Below, piece after piece: positions 19,961 through 29,355 of a DNA stretch of 64,000 nt. The position numbers and the translations under genes were made by a program. The stretch spans positions 62,001 through 126,000 of the forward strand of contig PQKR01000004.1 in the NCBI GenBank assembly GCA_002918705.1, written 5' to 3'. The notes beneath the pieces were generated by a model. It was given only the letters and a program-made list of their open reading frames with translations, had not been told where the DNA came from and did no database searches. The first letter of the stretch is position 1, and each line of letters opens with the position of its first letter. The DNA comes from Escherichia sp. ESNIH1. Its GTDB lineage: Bacteria > Pseudomonadota > Gammaproteobacteria > Enterobacterales > Enterobacteriaceae.

Positions 19961-21492
19961 AAATTCGTTCACAGGTAGGCATGGTGCTGAACCTTGATAA
20001 GTGCATCGGCTGTCATACCTGCTCGGTCACCTGTAAAAACGTCTGGACCAGCCGGGAAGGGATGGAGTACGCCTGGTTCAACAACGTTGAGAGCAAACCT
20101 GGCGTGGGTTTCCCGGACGACTGGGAGAACCAGGAGAAGTGGAAGGGCGGCTGGATCCGCAAAGTGAACGGCAAGCTGCAGCCGCGCATGGGTAACCGTG
20201 CCACGCTGCTGGGTAAAATCTTCGCCAACCCGCATCTGCCGGGGATCGATGACTACTACGAGCCGTTCGACTACGACTATCAGCATCTGCACACCGCGCC
20301 AGAGGGCAAGCACCAGCCTATCGCTCGTCCGCGGTCAAAAATCAGCGGCCAGCGGATGGATAAGATCGTCAGCGGTCCGAACTGGGAAGAGATCCTCGGC
20401 GGCGAATTTGAGAAGCGCAGCCAGGATCAGAACTTCGAGAACATGCAGAAGGCGATGTACGGGCAGTTTGAAAACACCTTCATGATGTACCTGCCGCGCC
20501 TGTGCGAGCACTGCCTGAACCCGGCCTGCGTCGCGACCTGCCCGAGCGGTGCGATCTACAAGCGTGAAGAGGATGGCATTGTGCTGATCGATCAGGACAA
20601 GTGCCGCGGCTGGCGGATGTGCGTCACCGGCTGCCCCTACAAAAAGATCTACTTCAACTGGAAGAGCGGCAAGTCCGAGAAGTGCATCTTCTGTTATCCA
20701 CGCATTGAGGCGGGGATGCCAACCGTCTGCTCAGAAACCTGCGTTGGGCGCATCCGCTATCTGGGCGTGCTGCTCTATGACGCGGACGCCATTGAAAACG
20801 CAGCGGCAACGGAGAGCGAGAAAGATCTCTACCAGCGTCAGCTGGACGTCTTCCTCGACCCGAACGATCCGGCAGTGATTGCGCAGGCGCTGAAGGATGG
20901 CGTGCCGCAGAGCGTGATTGACGCCGCGCAGAAGTCGCCGGTGTGGAAACTGGCGATGGACTGGAAGCTGGCCCTGCCGCTGCACCCGGAGTATCGCACC
21001 CTGCCGATGGTCTGGTACGTGCCGCCTCTGTCACCGATCCAGTCGGCGGCCGACGCGGGCGAGCTGGGCAGCAACGGCATCCTGCCAGACGTCGAGAGCC
21101 TGCGTATTCCGGTACAGTATCTCGCTAACCTGCTGACGGCGGGCGATACCCAGCCGGTGCTGCTGGCGCTGAAACGCATGCTGGCGATGCGTCACTACAA
21201 GCGTGCCGAGACCGTGGATAACGTTAATGATATTCGCGCCCTGGAAGAGGTGGGCTTAAGCGAAGCTCAGGCCCAGGAGATGTATCGCTACCTGGCAATT
21301 GCCAACTACGAGGATCGCTTCGTTATTCCTACCAGCCACCGCGAGCTGGCGCGGGATGCGTTCCCGGAACGTAACGGCTGCGGCTTTAGCTTCGGCGACG
21401 GCTGCCACGGCAGCGACACCAAGTTCAACCTGTTTAACAGTCGCCGTATTGATGCCGTTGATGTGACCAAGAAAACGGAGCCACGCCCATGA
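19957..21492 (+). CDS. narH: Respiratory nitrate reductase beta subunit NarH
   Basis: 511 residues. Electron-transfer subunit with four clusters: CIGCHTCSVTCKNVW near 16-30, CEHCLNPACVATCPSGAIYKR near 184-204, CRGWRMCVTGCP near 217-228 and CIFCYPR-EAGMPTVCSETC near 244-263. In the third motif Trp replaces one Cys, giving the [3Fe-4S] cluster normal for NarH. It passes electrons from NarI to NarG. It overlaps narG and narJ by four bases each, so the operon is translationally coupled throughout. Confidence 0.98.
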   Translation: MKIRSQVGMVLNLDKCIGCHTCSVTCKNVWTSREGMEYAWFNNVESKPGVGFPDDWENQEKWKGGWIRKVNGKLQPRMGNRATLLGKIFANPHLPGIDDYYEPFDYDYQHLHTAPEGKHQPIARPRSKISGQRMDKIVSGPNWEEILGGEFEKRSQDQNFENMQKAMYGQFENTFMMYLPRLCEHCLNPACVATCPSGAIYKREEDGIVLIDQDKCRGWRMCVTGCPYKKIYFNWKSGKSEKCIFCYPRIEAGMPTVCSETCVGRIRYLGVLLYDADAIENAAATESEKDLYQRQLDVFLDPNDPAVIAQALKDGVPQSVIDAAQKSPVWKLAMDWKLALPLHPEYRTLPMVWYVPPLSPIQSAADAGELGSNGILPDVESLRIPVQYLANLLTAGDTQPVLLALKRMLAMRHYKRAETVDNVNDIRALEEVGLSEAQAQEMYRYLAIANYEDRFVIPTSHRELARDAFPERNGCGFSFGDGCHGSDTKFNLFNSRRIDAVDVTKKTEPRP

Positions 21493-22199
21493 TTGAACTT
21501 GTCGTGATTTCCCGCCTGCTGGAGTATCCGGATGCTGCCCTGTGGCAGCATCAGCAGGAGCTGTTCGATGCTCTTATGGAGAGCGAGCACCTGTCGCTTA
21601 AGGATGCTCATCAGCTGGTGGTCTTTATTCGTGACCTGATGAGTCAGGATCTGCTGGATGCGCAGGCGGCCTACAGCGAGCTGTTCGATCGCGGCCGTGC
21701 CACCTCGCTGCTGCTGTTTGAGCATGTGCATGGCGAATCCCGCGATCGCGGCCAGGCGATGGTGGATCTGCTGGCGCAGTATGAGCGTCAGGGCCTGGTT
21801 ATCGATCGCCGTGAGCTACCGGATCATCTCCCACTCTATCTGGAGTATCTGGCCCAGTTGCCGGTGAGCGACGCGCTGGAGGGGCTGGAGGATATCGCCC
21901 CGATTTTGGCCCTGCTCAATGCCCGTCTGCAACAGCGTGAGAGCCGCTATGCCAGCCTGGTTGAGCTGCTGCTGCGGCTGGCCAAAACCGACGTCGATCG
22001 GCAGAAGGTCGGCGAGAAAATTGCCGGTGAAGCCCGGGATGATACTCCCCAGGCGCTGGATGCCGTCTGGGAAGAGGAGCAGGTGAAGTTCTTCGCTGAC
22101 CAGAGCTGCGGTGAGTCTGAGATCGCCTCTCATCAGCGTCGGTTTGCCGGTGCGGTGGCCCCGCAATATTTGAATATCACAACCGGAGGACAGCAATAA
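21489..22199 (+). CDS. narJ: Nitrate reductase maturation chaperone NarJ
   Basis: 236 residues, the E. coli length. A TorD/NarJ-family cytoplasmic chaperone that binds apo-NarG, promotes molybdenum cofactor and FS0 insertion and holds the GH pair until it docks on NarI; it is not part of the final enzyme. Visible are [19 protein letters not shown], the helical core with [30 protein letters not shown], and the polar C-terminal tail. It overlaps narH by four bases and shares one base with the narI start (TAATG). Confidence 0.97.
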   Translation: MIELVVISRLLEYPDAALWQHQQELFDALMESEHLSLKDAHQLVVFIRDLMSQDLLDAQAAYSELFDRGRATSLLLFEHVHGESRDRGQAMVDLLAQYERQGLVIDRRELPDHLPLYLEYLAQLPVSDALEGLEDIAPILALLNARLQQRESRYASLVELLLRLAKTDVDRQKVGEKIAGEARDDTPQALDAVWEEEQVKFFADQSCGESEIASHQRRFAGAVAPQYLNITTGGQQ

Positions 22200-22876
22200 T
22201 GCAGTTCCTTAATATGTTCTTCTACGACATCTATCCCTATATTGCCGGTACGGTGTTTCTTGTCGGCAGCTGGCTGCGCTATGACTATGGGCAGTACACC
22301 TGGCGAGCCGGCTCCAGCCAGATGCTGGATCGTAAAGGGATGCACCTGGCGTCGAACCTGTTCCACATCGGGATTATCGGGATTTTTGCCGGTCATCTGG
22401 TGGGGATGCTCACGCCGCACTGGATGTATGAATCCTTCCTGCCGATTGACGTCAAACAGAAGCTGGCGATGATCGCCGGGGGGATATTCGGCATTATGAC
22501 GCTGGTGGGTGGCCTGCTGCTGCTTAAGCGCCGCCTCTTTAGCCCGCGGGTGCGCGCCACCACCACGACGGCAGATATCCTGATCCTGACCCTGCTGATG
22601 GTGCAGTGTACGCTTGGCCTGCTGACGATCCCGTTCTCGGCCCAGCATATGGACGGGAGCGAAATGATGAAGCTGGTGGGTTGGGCGCAGTCGATTGTGA
22701 CCTTTCACGGCGGCGCATCGGCAAATCTTGACGGCGTGGCGTTCATTTTCCGCGTGCATCTGGTACTGGGGATGACGCTGTTCCTGCTCTTCCCGTTCTC
22801 GCGACTGGTGCATATCTGGAGCGCGCCGGTGGAGTATATGACACGCAAATACCAGGTCGTACGCGCCCGTCGCTAA
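22199..22876 (+). CDS. narI: Respiratory nitrate reductase gamma subunit NarI (cytochrome b)
   Basis: 225 residues. Inner-membrane diheme b subunit with five hydrophobic segments; it oxidises quinol at the periplasmic side and passes electrons to NarH. Histidine ligands are visible in [19 protein letters not shown] (about residues 51-69) and in [24 protein letters not shown] (about residues 183-206). The N terminus [20 protein letters not shown] is standard. It ends the operon and is followed by a terminator. Confidence 0.98.
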   Translation: MQFLNMFFYDIYPYIAGTVFLVGSWLRYDYGQYTWRAGSSQMLDRKGMHLASNLFHIGIIGIFAGHLVGMLTPHWMYESFLPIDVKQKLAMIAGGIFGIMTLVGGLLLLKRRLFSPRVRATTTTADILILTLLMVQCTLGLLTIPFSAQHMDGSEMMKLVGWAQSIVTFHGGASANLDGVAFIFRVHLVLGMTLFLLFPFSRLVHIWSAPVEYMTRKYQVVRARR

Positions 22877-22898
22877 TGGGTCTGCTGTTTAACACGAA

Positions 22899-22921
22899 CC
22901 TCGCTACGGCGAGGTTTTTTT
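22899..22921 (+). terminator. Intrinsic terminator after narGHJI
   Basis: CCTCGC, loop TACG, GCGAGG and seven T, 22 bp after the narI stop. Confidence 0.92.
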
Positions 22922-22934
22922 CGCCAGCGATTCC

Positions 22935-23416
22935 CGAATGGACAGGGAGCCCCGGTCGTGTATCGATTTTGTAGCCCCGGTAAGCGCAGCGCTACCGGGG
23001 AGAACGGTGTGCAATTATGCAGGCGAAGTCAACGCCGGGTGGCGGCTTCGCCTGACCCGGCCTACGTTCCCTAATCGACAGGGTGCCCCGGTCGTGTATC
23101 GGTTTTGTAGCCCCGGTAAGCGCAGCGCCACCGGGGAGAACGGTGTGCAATTATGCAGGCGAGGTCAACGCTGGATGGCGGCTTCGCCTGACCCGGCCTA
23201 CATTCCCGAATCGACAGGGTGCCCCGGTCGTGTATCGGTTTTGTAGCCCCGGTAAGCGCAGCGCCACCGGGGAGGACGGTGTGCAATTATGCAGGCGAGG
23301 TCAACGCCGGGTGGCGGCTTCGCCTGACCCGGCCTACATTATCGAATCGACAGGGAGCCCCGGTCGTGTATCGATTTTGTAGCCCCGGTAAGCGCAGCGC
23401 CACCGGGGAGAACGGT
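22935..23416. repeat. Tandem array of 136-bp REP/BIME units (about 3.5 copies)
   Basis: Complete units begin at 22971, 23107 and 23243, each 136 bp; a partial copy precedes (22935-22970) and another follows (23379-23416). Each unit has two hairpins, GCCCCGG...CCGGGG near GTAGCCCCGG and GCCGGGT...ACCCGGC in GCCGGGTGGCGGCTTCGCC. Units differ by only a few bases. 136 is not a multiple of three, and the overlapping open frames here are repeat artefacts. The array sits between the narI terminator and the tyrosine tRNA unit. Confidence 0.93.
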
Positions 23417-23431
23417 GCAGAGAGCGAGGAA

Positions 23432-23608
23432 CGAACCTTGGTCGAAGCTTCTCATCCTTCCCGGTACGGAATAGTATGCAGCTTTGAGGTTTGATTTAAA
23501 TGGGATGCTTTATAAGAAGATGGTGGTGGGGGAAGGATTACTCGGTCCTTCGCACCTCGCCCTTCGGGTCGTTGCCTGACGGCAACGCTCTCTCGCTGTC
23601 GCTCGAGT
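23432..23608 (-). repeat. rtT-like repeat with 19-nt tRNA-Tyr 3'-end stub, copy 1
   Basis: A 177-bp direct repeat whose first 107 bases recur at 23609-23715. It contains at 23521-23539 an exact copy of the last 19 nt of the tyrosine tRNA including CCA, read on the minus strand, without the rest of the tRNA. E. coli tyrT is followed by comparable 178-bp repeats that begin with the tRNA 3' end and give rtT RNA; this looks like the same kind of element. Confidence 0.82.
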
Positions 23609-23697
23609 CGAACCTTGGTCGAAGCTTCTCATCCTTCCCGGTACGGAATAGTATGCAGCTTTGAGGTTTGATTTAAACGGGATGCTTTATAAGAAGA
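23609..23697 (-). repeat. rtT-like repeat, copy 2, joined to intact tRNA-Tyr
   Basis: These 89 bp match 23432-23520 with one difference (AAACGGG for AAATGGG). Here the repeat runs straight into a complete tRNA rather than a stub, so on the minus strand it forms the 3' trailer of the second tRNA-Tyr. Confidence 0.82.
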
Positions 23698-23782
<85 letters not shown>

Positions 23783-23807
23783 AGGGGTAATATCTTGCTT
23801 GTAGAGA

Positions 23808-23940
23808 TGGTGGTGGGGGAAGGATTATTCCTCGCTTCGCTCCTCACCCTTCGGGCCGTTGCCTGATGGCAACGTTCTCTCGCTGTCGCTCGAGTCGAAC
23901 CTTAGTCGAAGGTTCTTACCCTTCCCCGATAAGTGCATAC
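23808..23940 (-). repeat. rtT-like element with tRNA-Tyr stub between the two tRNAs
   Basis: Positions 23808-23826 repeat the 19-nt tRNA 3' end once more. The following sequence (CCCTTCGGGCCGTTGCCTGA, then CTCTCGCTGTCGCTCGAGTC) resembles the part after the stub at 23521, with several substitutions. The element lies between the two intact tRNAs. Confidence 0.78.
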
Positions 23941-23984
23941 GTCAGCTTAACTCATCGGGTTTACCACACTGCTGTGGTGAATAA

Positions 23985-24069
<85 letters not shown>

Positions 24070-24116
24070 ACGGGGTAATGCTGGTACTGGCCTGCTTCCC
24101 TTGGGAAGCGGGGCGC

Positions 24117-24144
24117 ATCATATCAAATGACGCGCCGCTGTAAA
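24117..24144 (-). promoter_or_regulatory. Stable-RNA promoter of the tyrosine tRNA unit
   Basis: On the minus strand TTTACA (24139-24144), a 16-bp spacer and TATGAT (24117-24122) are followed by a GC-rich discriminator (GCGCCCCGC). This is the arrangement of the E. coli tyrT promoter, which is under growth-rate and stringent control. Confidence 0.88.
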
Positions 24145-24226
24145 GCATTCCTTTTAAAGAAATGAACCGTTTGCATGCTTTTTATGCGCACTGCGCTAAT
24201 GCTAAGCAACCCATCTCATCAGTCGC

Positions 24227-25069
24227 TTACAGAATAATCGTCCGGTTGCCGTAAACAAATACCCGCTGGCCCAAAACTTCGTACAGCGCCCGGCTGAGTA
24301 CGTTCTTCTCAACGTCGCGTCCAGCACGCATCATATCCTCGGCGGTGTAAGTGTGATCGACGTGAATAACGTCCTGCATAATAATTGGACCCTCGTCCAG
24401 ATTATCATTCACATAGTGCGCAGTCGCACCAATGATCTTCACGCCGCGCTCGTAAGCCTGATGATAAGGACGAGCACCAATAAATGCCGGTAAGAACGAG
24501 TGGTGAATATTGATGATCTTATTCGGGAAGCGGGCAACAAAGGTTGGCGTTAGCACACGCATGTATTTTGCTAACACCACATAGTCCGGGTCATAGGCTT
24601 CAATCGCCTGAGCCATCTTCTCGTCGTGATCTTCACGGGTCAGCCCTTCATGGCTTACCAGCTCAAAAGGAATATCAAAACGCTCCACCAGCGTGCGCAG
24701 GGTGTCATGGTTACCAATCACGGCGGCAATCTCTACATCAAGGCCGCCATAGTTGGCCTTCATGAGCAGATCGCCCAGGCAATGCGCCTCTTTGGTGACC
24801 AGAATTACGATGCGACGACGACCCGCAGGCGTTAACTCCCGCACGGAACCGTCTGGCAGGGCGCTGTCGAGATCGGCCAGCAGGGTAGCATCGTTGAAAA
24901 TGCCCTCCAGCTCGGTACGCATAAAGAAGCGCCCGGTACGGTGATCGACAAACTCATTGTTCTGTACGATGTTCAGCTCGTGCTTGTAACAAATGTTGGT
25001 GATGCGTGCGATAAGCCCTTTCTGATCGGGACAGATAGTACGCAGAACTTTTCGTTGTAGTGAATGCAT
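24227..25069 (-). CDS. purU: Formyltetrahydrofolate deformylase PurU
   Basis: 280 residues, the E. coli length. It hydrolyses 10-formyl-tetrahydrofolate to formate and tetrahydrofolate, feeding formate to PurT and balancing one-carbon units. An N-terminal ACT domain (RTICPDQKGLIARITNICYKHELNI, residues about 10-34) is followed by a formyltransferase-like catalytic domain with the motif NIHHSFLPAFIGARPYHQAYERGVKIIGATAHYV (in pieces, about 206-239), containing the catalytic Asn/His pair and later Asp. It lies just upstream of the tRNA promoter on the same strand. Confidence 0.98.
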   Translation of the reverse strand: MHSLQRKVLRTICPDQKGLIARITNICYKHELNIVQNNEFVDHRTGRFFMRTELEGIFNDATLLADLDSALPDGSVRELTPAGRRRIVILVTKEAHCLGDLLMKANYGGLDVEIAAVIGNHDTLRTLVERFDIPFELVSHEGLTREDHDEKMAQAIEAYDPDYVVLAKYMRVLTPTFVARFPNKIINIHHSFLPAFIGARPYHQAYERGVKIIGATAHYVNDNLDEGPIIMQDVIHVDHTYTAEDMMRAGRDVEKNVLSRALYEVLGQRVFVYGNRTIIL

Positions 25070-25114
25070 TGCCGGGTAAATCCTTGACGTGTTTGCTATG
25101 AGGTACCGCTGGGT

Positions 25115-25573
25115 TTATTGCCCGCAGCACTTTTTAAATTTTTTGCCCGAGCCACAGGGGCAGGGATCGTTACGGCCGAACTGAGGACGCGTGCCATCAA
25201 TATAATACCATTGGCCGTTTTCTTTTAAGAACCTGGAACGCTCAATAATTGCGCCCGTTTTGCCTTTCTCTTTAAAACGTGCCACAAAACTGACGAACCC
25301 TTCGCCGCTGTGGCTGCCCTCCGCCTGCTCAAAGAGGGTCAGACCCAGCCACTCGGTGCCGGCGAAGCCCGCCTCTATCTCCTGACGGAACGCCGCAGCC
25401 TGACAGGAGGGATGCCATGTTTGGATCAGATAGTCAGCACGCTTTTCTACAAACGCCGTATAGCGCGAGCGCATAAATTGGCTGGGATCGGACGCAATCT
25501 CTTTTCCAGACAGATAAGGCTGGCAACATAGGCTATACTCCAGTGCGCTACCGCAGGGACAACGGTTTGACAA
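25115..25573 (-). CDS. ychJ: YchJ family SEC-C zinc-binding protein
   Basis: 152 residues. SEC-C motifs stand at both ends: [21 protein letters not shown] (residues 3-23) and [20 protein letters not shown] (residues about 132-151), framing an NTF2-like middle domain ([18 protein letters not shown]). The SEC-C motif binds zinc and in SecA contacts SecB; the function of YchJ is unknown. It is transcribed towards purU with 45 bp between them. Upstream lies the rssA remnant. Confidence 0.95.
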   Translation of the reverse strand: MSNRCPCGSALEYSLCCQPYLSGKEIASDPSQFMRSRYTAFVEKRADYLIQTWHPSCQAAAFRQEIEAGFAGTEWLGLTLFEQAEGSHSGEGFVSFVARFKEKGKTGAIIERSRFLKENGQWYYIDGTRPQFGRNDPCPCGSGKKFKKCCGQ

Positions 25574-25728
25574 AATAGGTATCCTGAATAAATGAGAGCG
25601 CCGATGCGCCTTTGCCGCACTATGTTAACTGAGCGATGACGATGACGCTATGCCAGGAGAGTAAGGCAGAGGATATATTCGTCAGGACTGGTCATAAGGT
25701 CAAAAATTTAGTACGTTTCGGCATAGGC

Positions 25729-25937
25729 AATTGGCGCCAAGCGCTGAGAGAGGCGTTTTGGCCACCGCGATGTTTTGACATCATGACCTATTCGGTTCAA
25801 ACACTTACGCATGGCGTATGATGCCACAATACGCCAGACGGGCCTGAGATCCTGATAAACCTATTTGTCCTGTTTTTCTGCCGGCCTGGTGTGCGGCAGT
25901 GCATATTGCTGTTTTGCAGCAGGCCGAGGGATGGTAA
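25729..25937 (+). pseudogene. rssA: Decayed C-terminal remnant of rssA (patatin family)
   Basis: E. coli has rssA (about 301 codons) between ychJ and rssB; here only about 500 bp separate them. In one frame the segment reads NWRQALREAF, then FDIMTYSVQTL (25774-25806), a TGA at 25819, then PDGPEILI (25834-25857); a one-base shift gives KPICP (25857-25871), and TAA follows at 25935. As I recall E. coli RssA, its C-terminal part has WHARLKERL, TEIMTTSIQVL, GDPPDILIQPVCP in that order. The order, spacing and identity (IMT-S-Q-L, D-P-ILI, P-CP) are unlikely by chance. The N-terminal patatin domain with its serine motif is gone. Confidence 0.75.
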
Positions 25938-26070
25938 TGGGCGAATTGTAACCACTCGGTGTACATAAAATGTTTGAGTACTTGGTTTTTCGCTTTCTTA
26001 AGCAAAATCTGACAGGCGGTAGTCGCAATAGCGTGCCACTATTGAACTATCGTAAGGCAGGGGAGAGAAC

Positions 26071-27084
26071 ATGACGCAGCCATTGGCCGGAAAACATATG
26101 TTAATCGTTGAAGACGAACCCGTTTTCCGCTCACTGCTGGACTCCTGGCTTCTGTCTCTTGGCGCATCCACTACCCTCGCGGGTGACGGTGTGGAGGCGC
26201 TTGAGATGTTCGCCAGGGTCAGACCAGATCTGATGATCTGTGATATCGCAATGCCGCGGATGAATGGCCTCAAGCTGGTCGAACATCTGCGCAATGAAGG
26301 CGATCAAACGCCCATCCTGGTGATTTCGGCAACGGAGAATATGGCTGACATCGCCAAAGCGCTTCGGCTTGGCGTCCAGGATGTCCTACTTAAGCCGGTG
26401 AAGGATTTTGCTCGCCTGCGGGAGACCGTATTGGCCTGCCTCTATCCCAATATGTTTAATTCGCGGGTAGAGGAAGAGGAGCGGCTCTTTCAGGACTGGG
26501 ATGCCTTAGTAAGCGATCCCCATGCGGCGGCAAAGCTGCTGCAGGAATTACAGCCTCCTGTTCAGCAGGTCTTATCCCAGTGTCGCGTTAATTATCGCCA
26601 GCTGGTTGCAGCCAATCAGCCTGGACTGGTGTTAGATATTGCGCCACTTTCCGATCACGACCTCGCCTTTTATTGTCTGGATGTGACACGCGCCGGCGAT
26701 AACGGTGTATTAGCCGCGCTCCTATTACGCGCACTTTTCAATGGCCTGTTGCAGGAGCAGCTCTCTCAGCAGCGTCAACGCTTACCCGAACTGGGCGCGC
26801 TGTTAAAGCAGGTCAATCAATTACTGCGCCAGGCAAATTTACCCGGACAGTTCCCCCTGCTGGTGGGTTATTACCACAGCGAGCAGAAAAATTTGATATT
26901 AGTTTCTGCTGGTCTTAACGCAACGCTGAATACTGACGATCAACTCGTGCAGATTAGCAGCGGGGTGCCGTTAGGTACGCTGGGTAATGCTTACTTAAAT
27001 CAAATAAGCCAGCGTTGTGACGCCTGGGAGTGCCAGGTTTGGGGAACGGGCGGTCGACTGCGCTTAATGTTGTCTGCGGAATGA
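26071..27084 (+). CDS. rssB: Two-component response regulator / RpoS adaptor RssB
   Basis: 337 residues, the E. coli length. The N-terminal receiver has the acidic pair DE near 15-16, phosphoacceptor Asp58 (LMICDIAMPRMNG) and the conserved Lys in LLKPVKD; the C-terminal domain resembles an inactive PP2C phosphatase. RssB binds sigma S and delivers it to ClpXP. ATG follows GGGAGAGAAC. The usual upstream gene rssA has decayed here, so rssB must be transcribed from its own promoter in the interval. galU follows after 198 bp. Confidence 0.97.
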   Translation: MTQPLAGKHMLIVEDEPVFRSLLDSWLLSLGASTTLAGDGVEALEMFARVRPDLMICDIAMPRMNGLKLVEHLRNEGDQTPILVISATENMADIAKALRLGVQDVLLKPVKDFARLRETVLACLYPNMFNSRVEEEERLFQDWDALVSDPHAAAKLLQELQPPVQQVLSQCRVNYRQLVAANQPGLVLDIAPLSDHDLAFYCLDVTRAGDNGVLAALLLRALFNGLLQEQLSQQRQRLPELGALLKQVNQLLRQANLPGQFPLLVGYYHSEQKNLILVSAGLNATLNTDDQLVQISSGVPLGTLGNAYLNQISQRCDAWECQVWGTGGRLRLMLSAE

Positions 27085-27282
27085 GCGATCGCGCTGCGTT
27101 CCCCATTTTGCTTTATCGTAAAAACGAGCCGGGTGCTAACATCAGGACAGTCTTATAGGTAATTGTCTTAATTACATGTCGATGAGTCCAATTCAGACCA
27201 GGCTCACAGTTTGATACTGATATACTCATTGCACTATTCATTGACGAACGTGTTCTAGTATGAACAGTCCAGGAGATTTTAA

Positions 27283-28191
27283 ATGGCTGCCGTTAATTCA
27301 AAAGTAACAAAAGCAGTTATCCCGGTCGCAGGATTAGGAACCAGGATGCTGCCCGCCACGAAAGCTATCCCGAAAGAGATGCTGCCGCTGGTAGATAAAC
27401 CCTTAATTCAATACGTAGTAAACGAATGTATTGCGGCGGGTATTACGGAAATCGTTTTAGTTACTCATTCATCTAAAAACTCCATCGAAAACCACTTCGA
27501 CACCAGTTTTGAACTGGAAGCGATGCTGGAAAAACGCGTTAAGCGCCAGCTGCTGGAAGAGGTACAGTCTATTTGCCCACCGCACGTCACAATTATGCAG
27601 GTGCGTCAGGGTCTGGCTAAAGGGTTAGGCCACGCCGTACTGTGCGCGCATCCGGTCGTGGGTGATGAGCCGGTGGCTGTTATTCTGCCTGACGTTATTC
27701 TTGATGAATATGAATCCGATCTCTCTCAAGATAACCTTGCGGAAATGATCAAGCGCTTCGATGAAACCGGCTGCAGCCAGATTATGGTGGAGCCGGTTGA
27801 AGATGTCACCGCGTATGGCGTGGTGGATTGCAAAGGCGCCGAGTTAAAACCGGGTGAAAGCGTGCCAATGGTTGGTGTGGTTGAGAAGCCGAAGGCTAAC
27901 GTTGCGCCTTCTAACCTTGCTGTTGTAGGCCGTTACGTCCTGAGCGCTGAAATTTGGCCTCTGCTGGCAAAAACACCGCCGGGCGCAGGGGATGAGATCC
28001 AGCTGACCGACGGTATCGATATGCTTATCGAGAAAGAGACCGTTGAAGCCTACCATATGAAAGGCAAAAGCCATGACTGCGGCAATAAGCTGGGTTATAT
28101 GCAAGCGTTTGTTGAATATGGTATTCGTCACAACACGCTGGGTGAAGAATTCAAGAGCTGGCTGGAGAATGAGATGGGCCTTGCTAAGTAA
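27283..28191 (+). CDS. galU: UTP-glucose-1-phosphate uridylyltransferase GalU
   Basis: 302 residues, the E. coli length. Makes UDP-glucose from UTP and glucose 1-phosphate for lipopolysaccharide core, trehalose, osmoregulated glucans and galactose use. The nucleotide-binding motif [26 protein letters not shown] (in pieces, residues about 16-41) and the sugar-binding VEKPKAN stretch are intact. The ribosome site GGAG lies eight bases before ATG. It converges on hns, with a terminator for each direction between. Confidence 0.98.
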   Translation: MAAVNSKVTKAVIPVAGLGTRMLPATKAIPKEMLPLVDKPLIQYVVNECIAAGITEIVLVTHSSKNSIENHFDTSFELEAMLEKRVKRQLLEEVQSICPPHVTIMQVRQGLAKGLGHAVLCAHPVVGDEPVAVILPDVILDEYESDLSQDNLAEMIKRFDETGCSQIMVEPVEDVTAYGVVDCKGAELKPGESVPMVGVVEKPKANVAPSNLAVVGRYVLSAEIWPLLAKTPPGAGDEIQLTDGIDMLIEKETVEAYHMKGKSHDCGNKLGYMQAFVEYGIRHNTLGEEFKSWLENEMGLAK

Positions 28192-28213
28192 GGTCTTTCT
28201 TACCGCCATTTGA

Positions 28214-28263
28214 CAAAAGCCGAAGATATCACCGTTACGTACGGATTATCTTCGGCTTTTTTA
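28214..28263 (+). terminator. Terminator after galU
   Basis: AAAGCCGAAGATA pairs with TATCTTCGGCTTT around an 18-base loop and is followed by T residues. Confidence 0.85.
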
Positions 28264-28319
28264 TTGCCACTTGTTTCTAAGTGAAAACATAAGCCAGCGC
28301 TAACCCTGCGCCAGTGCCA

Positions 28320-28350
28320 ATAAAAAATCCCGCCGTAGCGGGATTTTTTA
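28320..28350 (-). terminator. Terminator after hns (works in both directions)
   Basis: AAAAAATCCCGC, loop CGTA, GCGGGATTTTTT: a symmetrical hairpin with A and T tracts, 15 bp beyond the hns stop. Confidence 0.9.
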
Positions 28351-28364
28351 CATCAGGCGAGGGA

Positions 28365-28778
28365 TTATTCCTTAATCAGGAAGTCTTCCAGCTGTTTGCC
28401 TTGCTCGTCCATTGCCTTCTTAATAACGGCTGGGGTACGGCCCTGGCCGGTCCAGGTTTTAGTTTCGCCGTTTTCGTCAACGTAGCTATATTTAGCCGGG
28501 CGTGCTGCACGCTTAGCTTTAGTACCTACTTTCGCGGCTGCCATGCTGTTCAGCAGTTCGTTTGGGTCAATACCGTCAGCAATCAGCATTTCACGATACT
28601 GCTGCAGTTTACGCGTACGCTCTTCAATTTCAGCAGCAGCGGCATTATCTTCTTCACGACGCTCGTTAACAACAACTTCTAATTTTTCCAGCATTTCTTC
28701 GAGCGTTTCGAGAGTACATTCTCTTGCCTGTGCACGAAGAGTACGGATGTTGTTCAGAATTTTAAGTGCTTCGCTCAT
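28365..28778 (-). CDS. hns: Nucleoid-associated protein and silencer H-NS
   Basis: 137 residues, the E. coli length. The N-terminal coiled-coil (residues 1-80) makes dimers and higher oligomers; the C-terminal domain (about 91-137) binds AT-rich minor groove through TWTGQGRTP with the QGR hook at 112-114. It silences horizontally acquired and stress genes. Translation begins [16 protein letters not shown] promoter lies about 40-70 bp upstream of the ATG. The coding sequence lacks any insertion or truncation. Confidence 0.98.
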   Translation of the reverse strand: MSEALKILNNIRTLRAQARECTLETLEEMLEKLEVVVNERREEDNAAAAEIEERTRKLQQYREMLIADGIDPNELLNSMAAAKVGTKAKRAARPAKYSYVDENGETKTWTGQGRTPAVIKKAMDEQGKQLEDFLIKE

Positions 28779-28819
28779 TGTAGTAATCTCAAACTTATAA
28801 TGGGTGGTTTGTTGAGCTA

Positions 28820-28848
28820 ATAATAGAGCGATAATTTGAGTTGTGCAA
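28820..28848 (-). promoter_or_regulatory. Promoter of hns
   Basis: On the minus strand TTGCAC (28843-28848), a 17-bp spacer and TATTAT (28820-28825) fit a sigma-70 promoter; transcription would begin near 28813, about 35 bases before the ATG. The surrounding AT-rich DNA suits H-NS autorepression. Confidence 0.6.
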
Positions 28849-29342
28849 TACCCGGCAATGTAAGGAATTCAAAATTACCCGTTATTTGCCCGTTTTATTA
28901 ATTGCGTTATCTTAAATTTACCTACAGTGAACCGGTCCCACAAAGCTTATCCAATCCATTACCCCTGGTCTGTTTAGGGTCAGATTAAGTGAAAAATGTA
29001 ATCAGACTTTTTCGATTAATGCTGACAGTACTATTGCCGGGATGGATAAATATCAACCTTTCTTATTAGTCTGCCATAAGTGTGGTGAGCTTAAATTACT
29101 AATATTTTCTGTCACCTAAGTTAAGAGCGGGCAATGCAAAAAGGCGTGTCCCTACACAGGTCAGTGATAAAGCGAGAGGGCTGGATGTCAGCAGTAATGG
29201 CTACGTCATTCATAAGTGTTATAAAGTGTGTATATCACATCAAAACGTAAGGGCTACCATTAACAGGTTAGTTGCGCTACCAGCCATGTTAGTTGAGCAA
29301 ATTATGCTACAATCCGCGCGTTAAAAATTACACCTTGATTGG
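28849..29342. other. Non-coding hns-tdk interval
   Basis: AT-rich DNA between divergent hns and tdk. A -10-like TACAAT lies at 29308-29313, 43 bp before the tdk ATG, without a clear -35. I see no open frame with a ribosome site, no RNA gene and no repeat. Confidence 0.5.
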
Positions 29343-29355
29343 GGTCTCCAGACCA

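Noticed and set aside
20597-20632. Damaged iron-sulfur motif in NarH (Trp where Cys is expected)
   Set aside because: The Trp in CRGWRMC is normal for NarH and gives its [3Fe-4S] cluster.
22938-23494. Three overlapping short proteins of similar sequence
   Set aside because: They are the same repeat read in shifting frames across the 136-bp units, without ribosome sites.
25636-25821. A 61-codon gene between ychJ and rssB
   Set aside because: Its C-terminal half corresponds to part of RssA and it ends at a premature stop; no ribosome site fits. I treat it as part of the rssA remnant.
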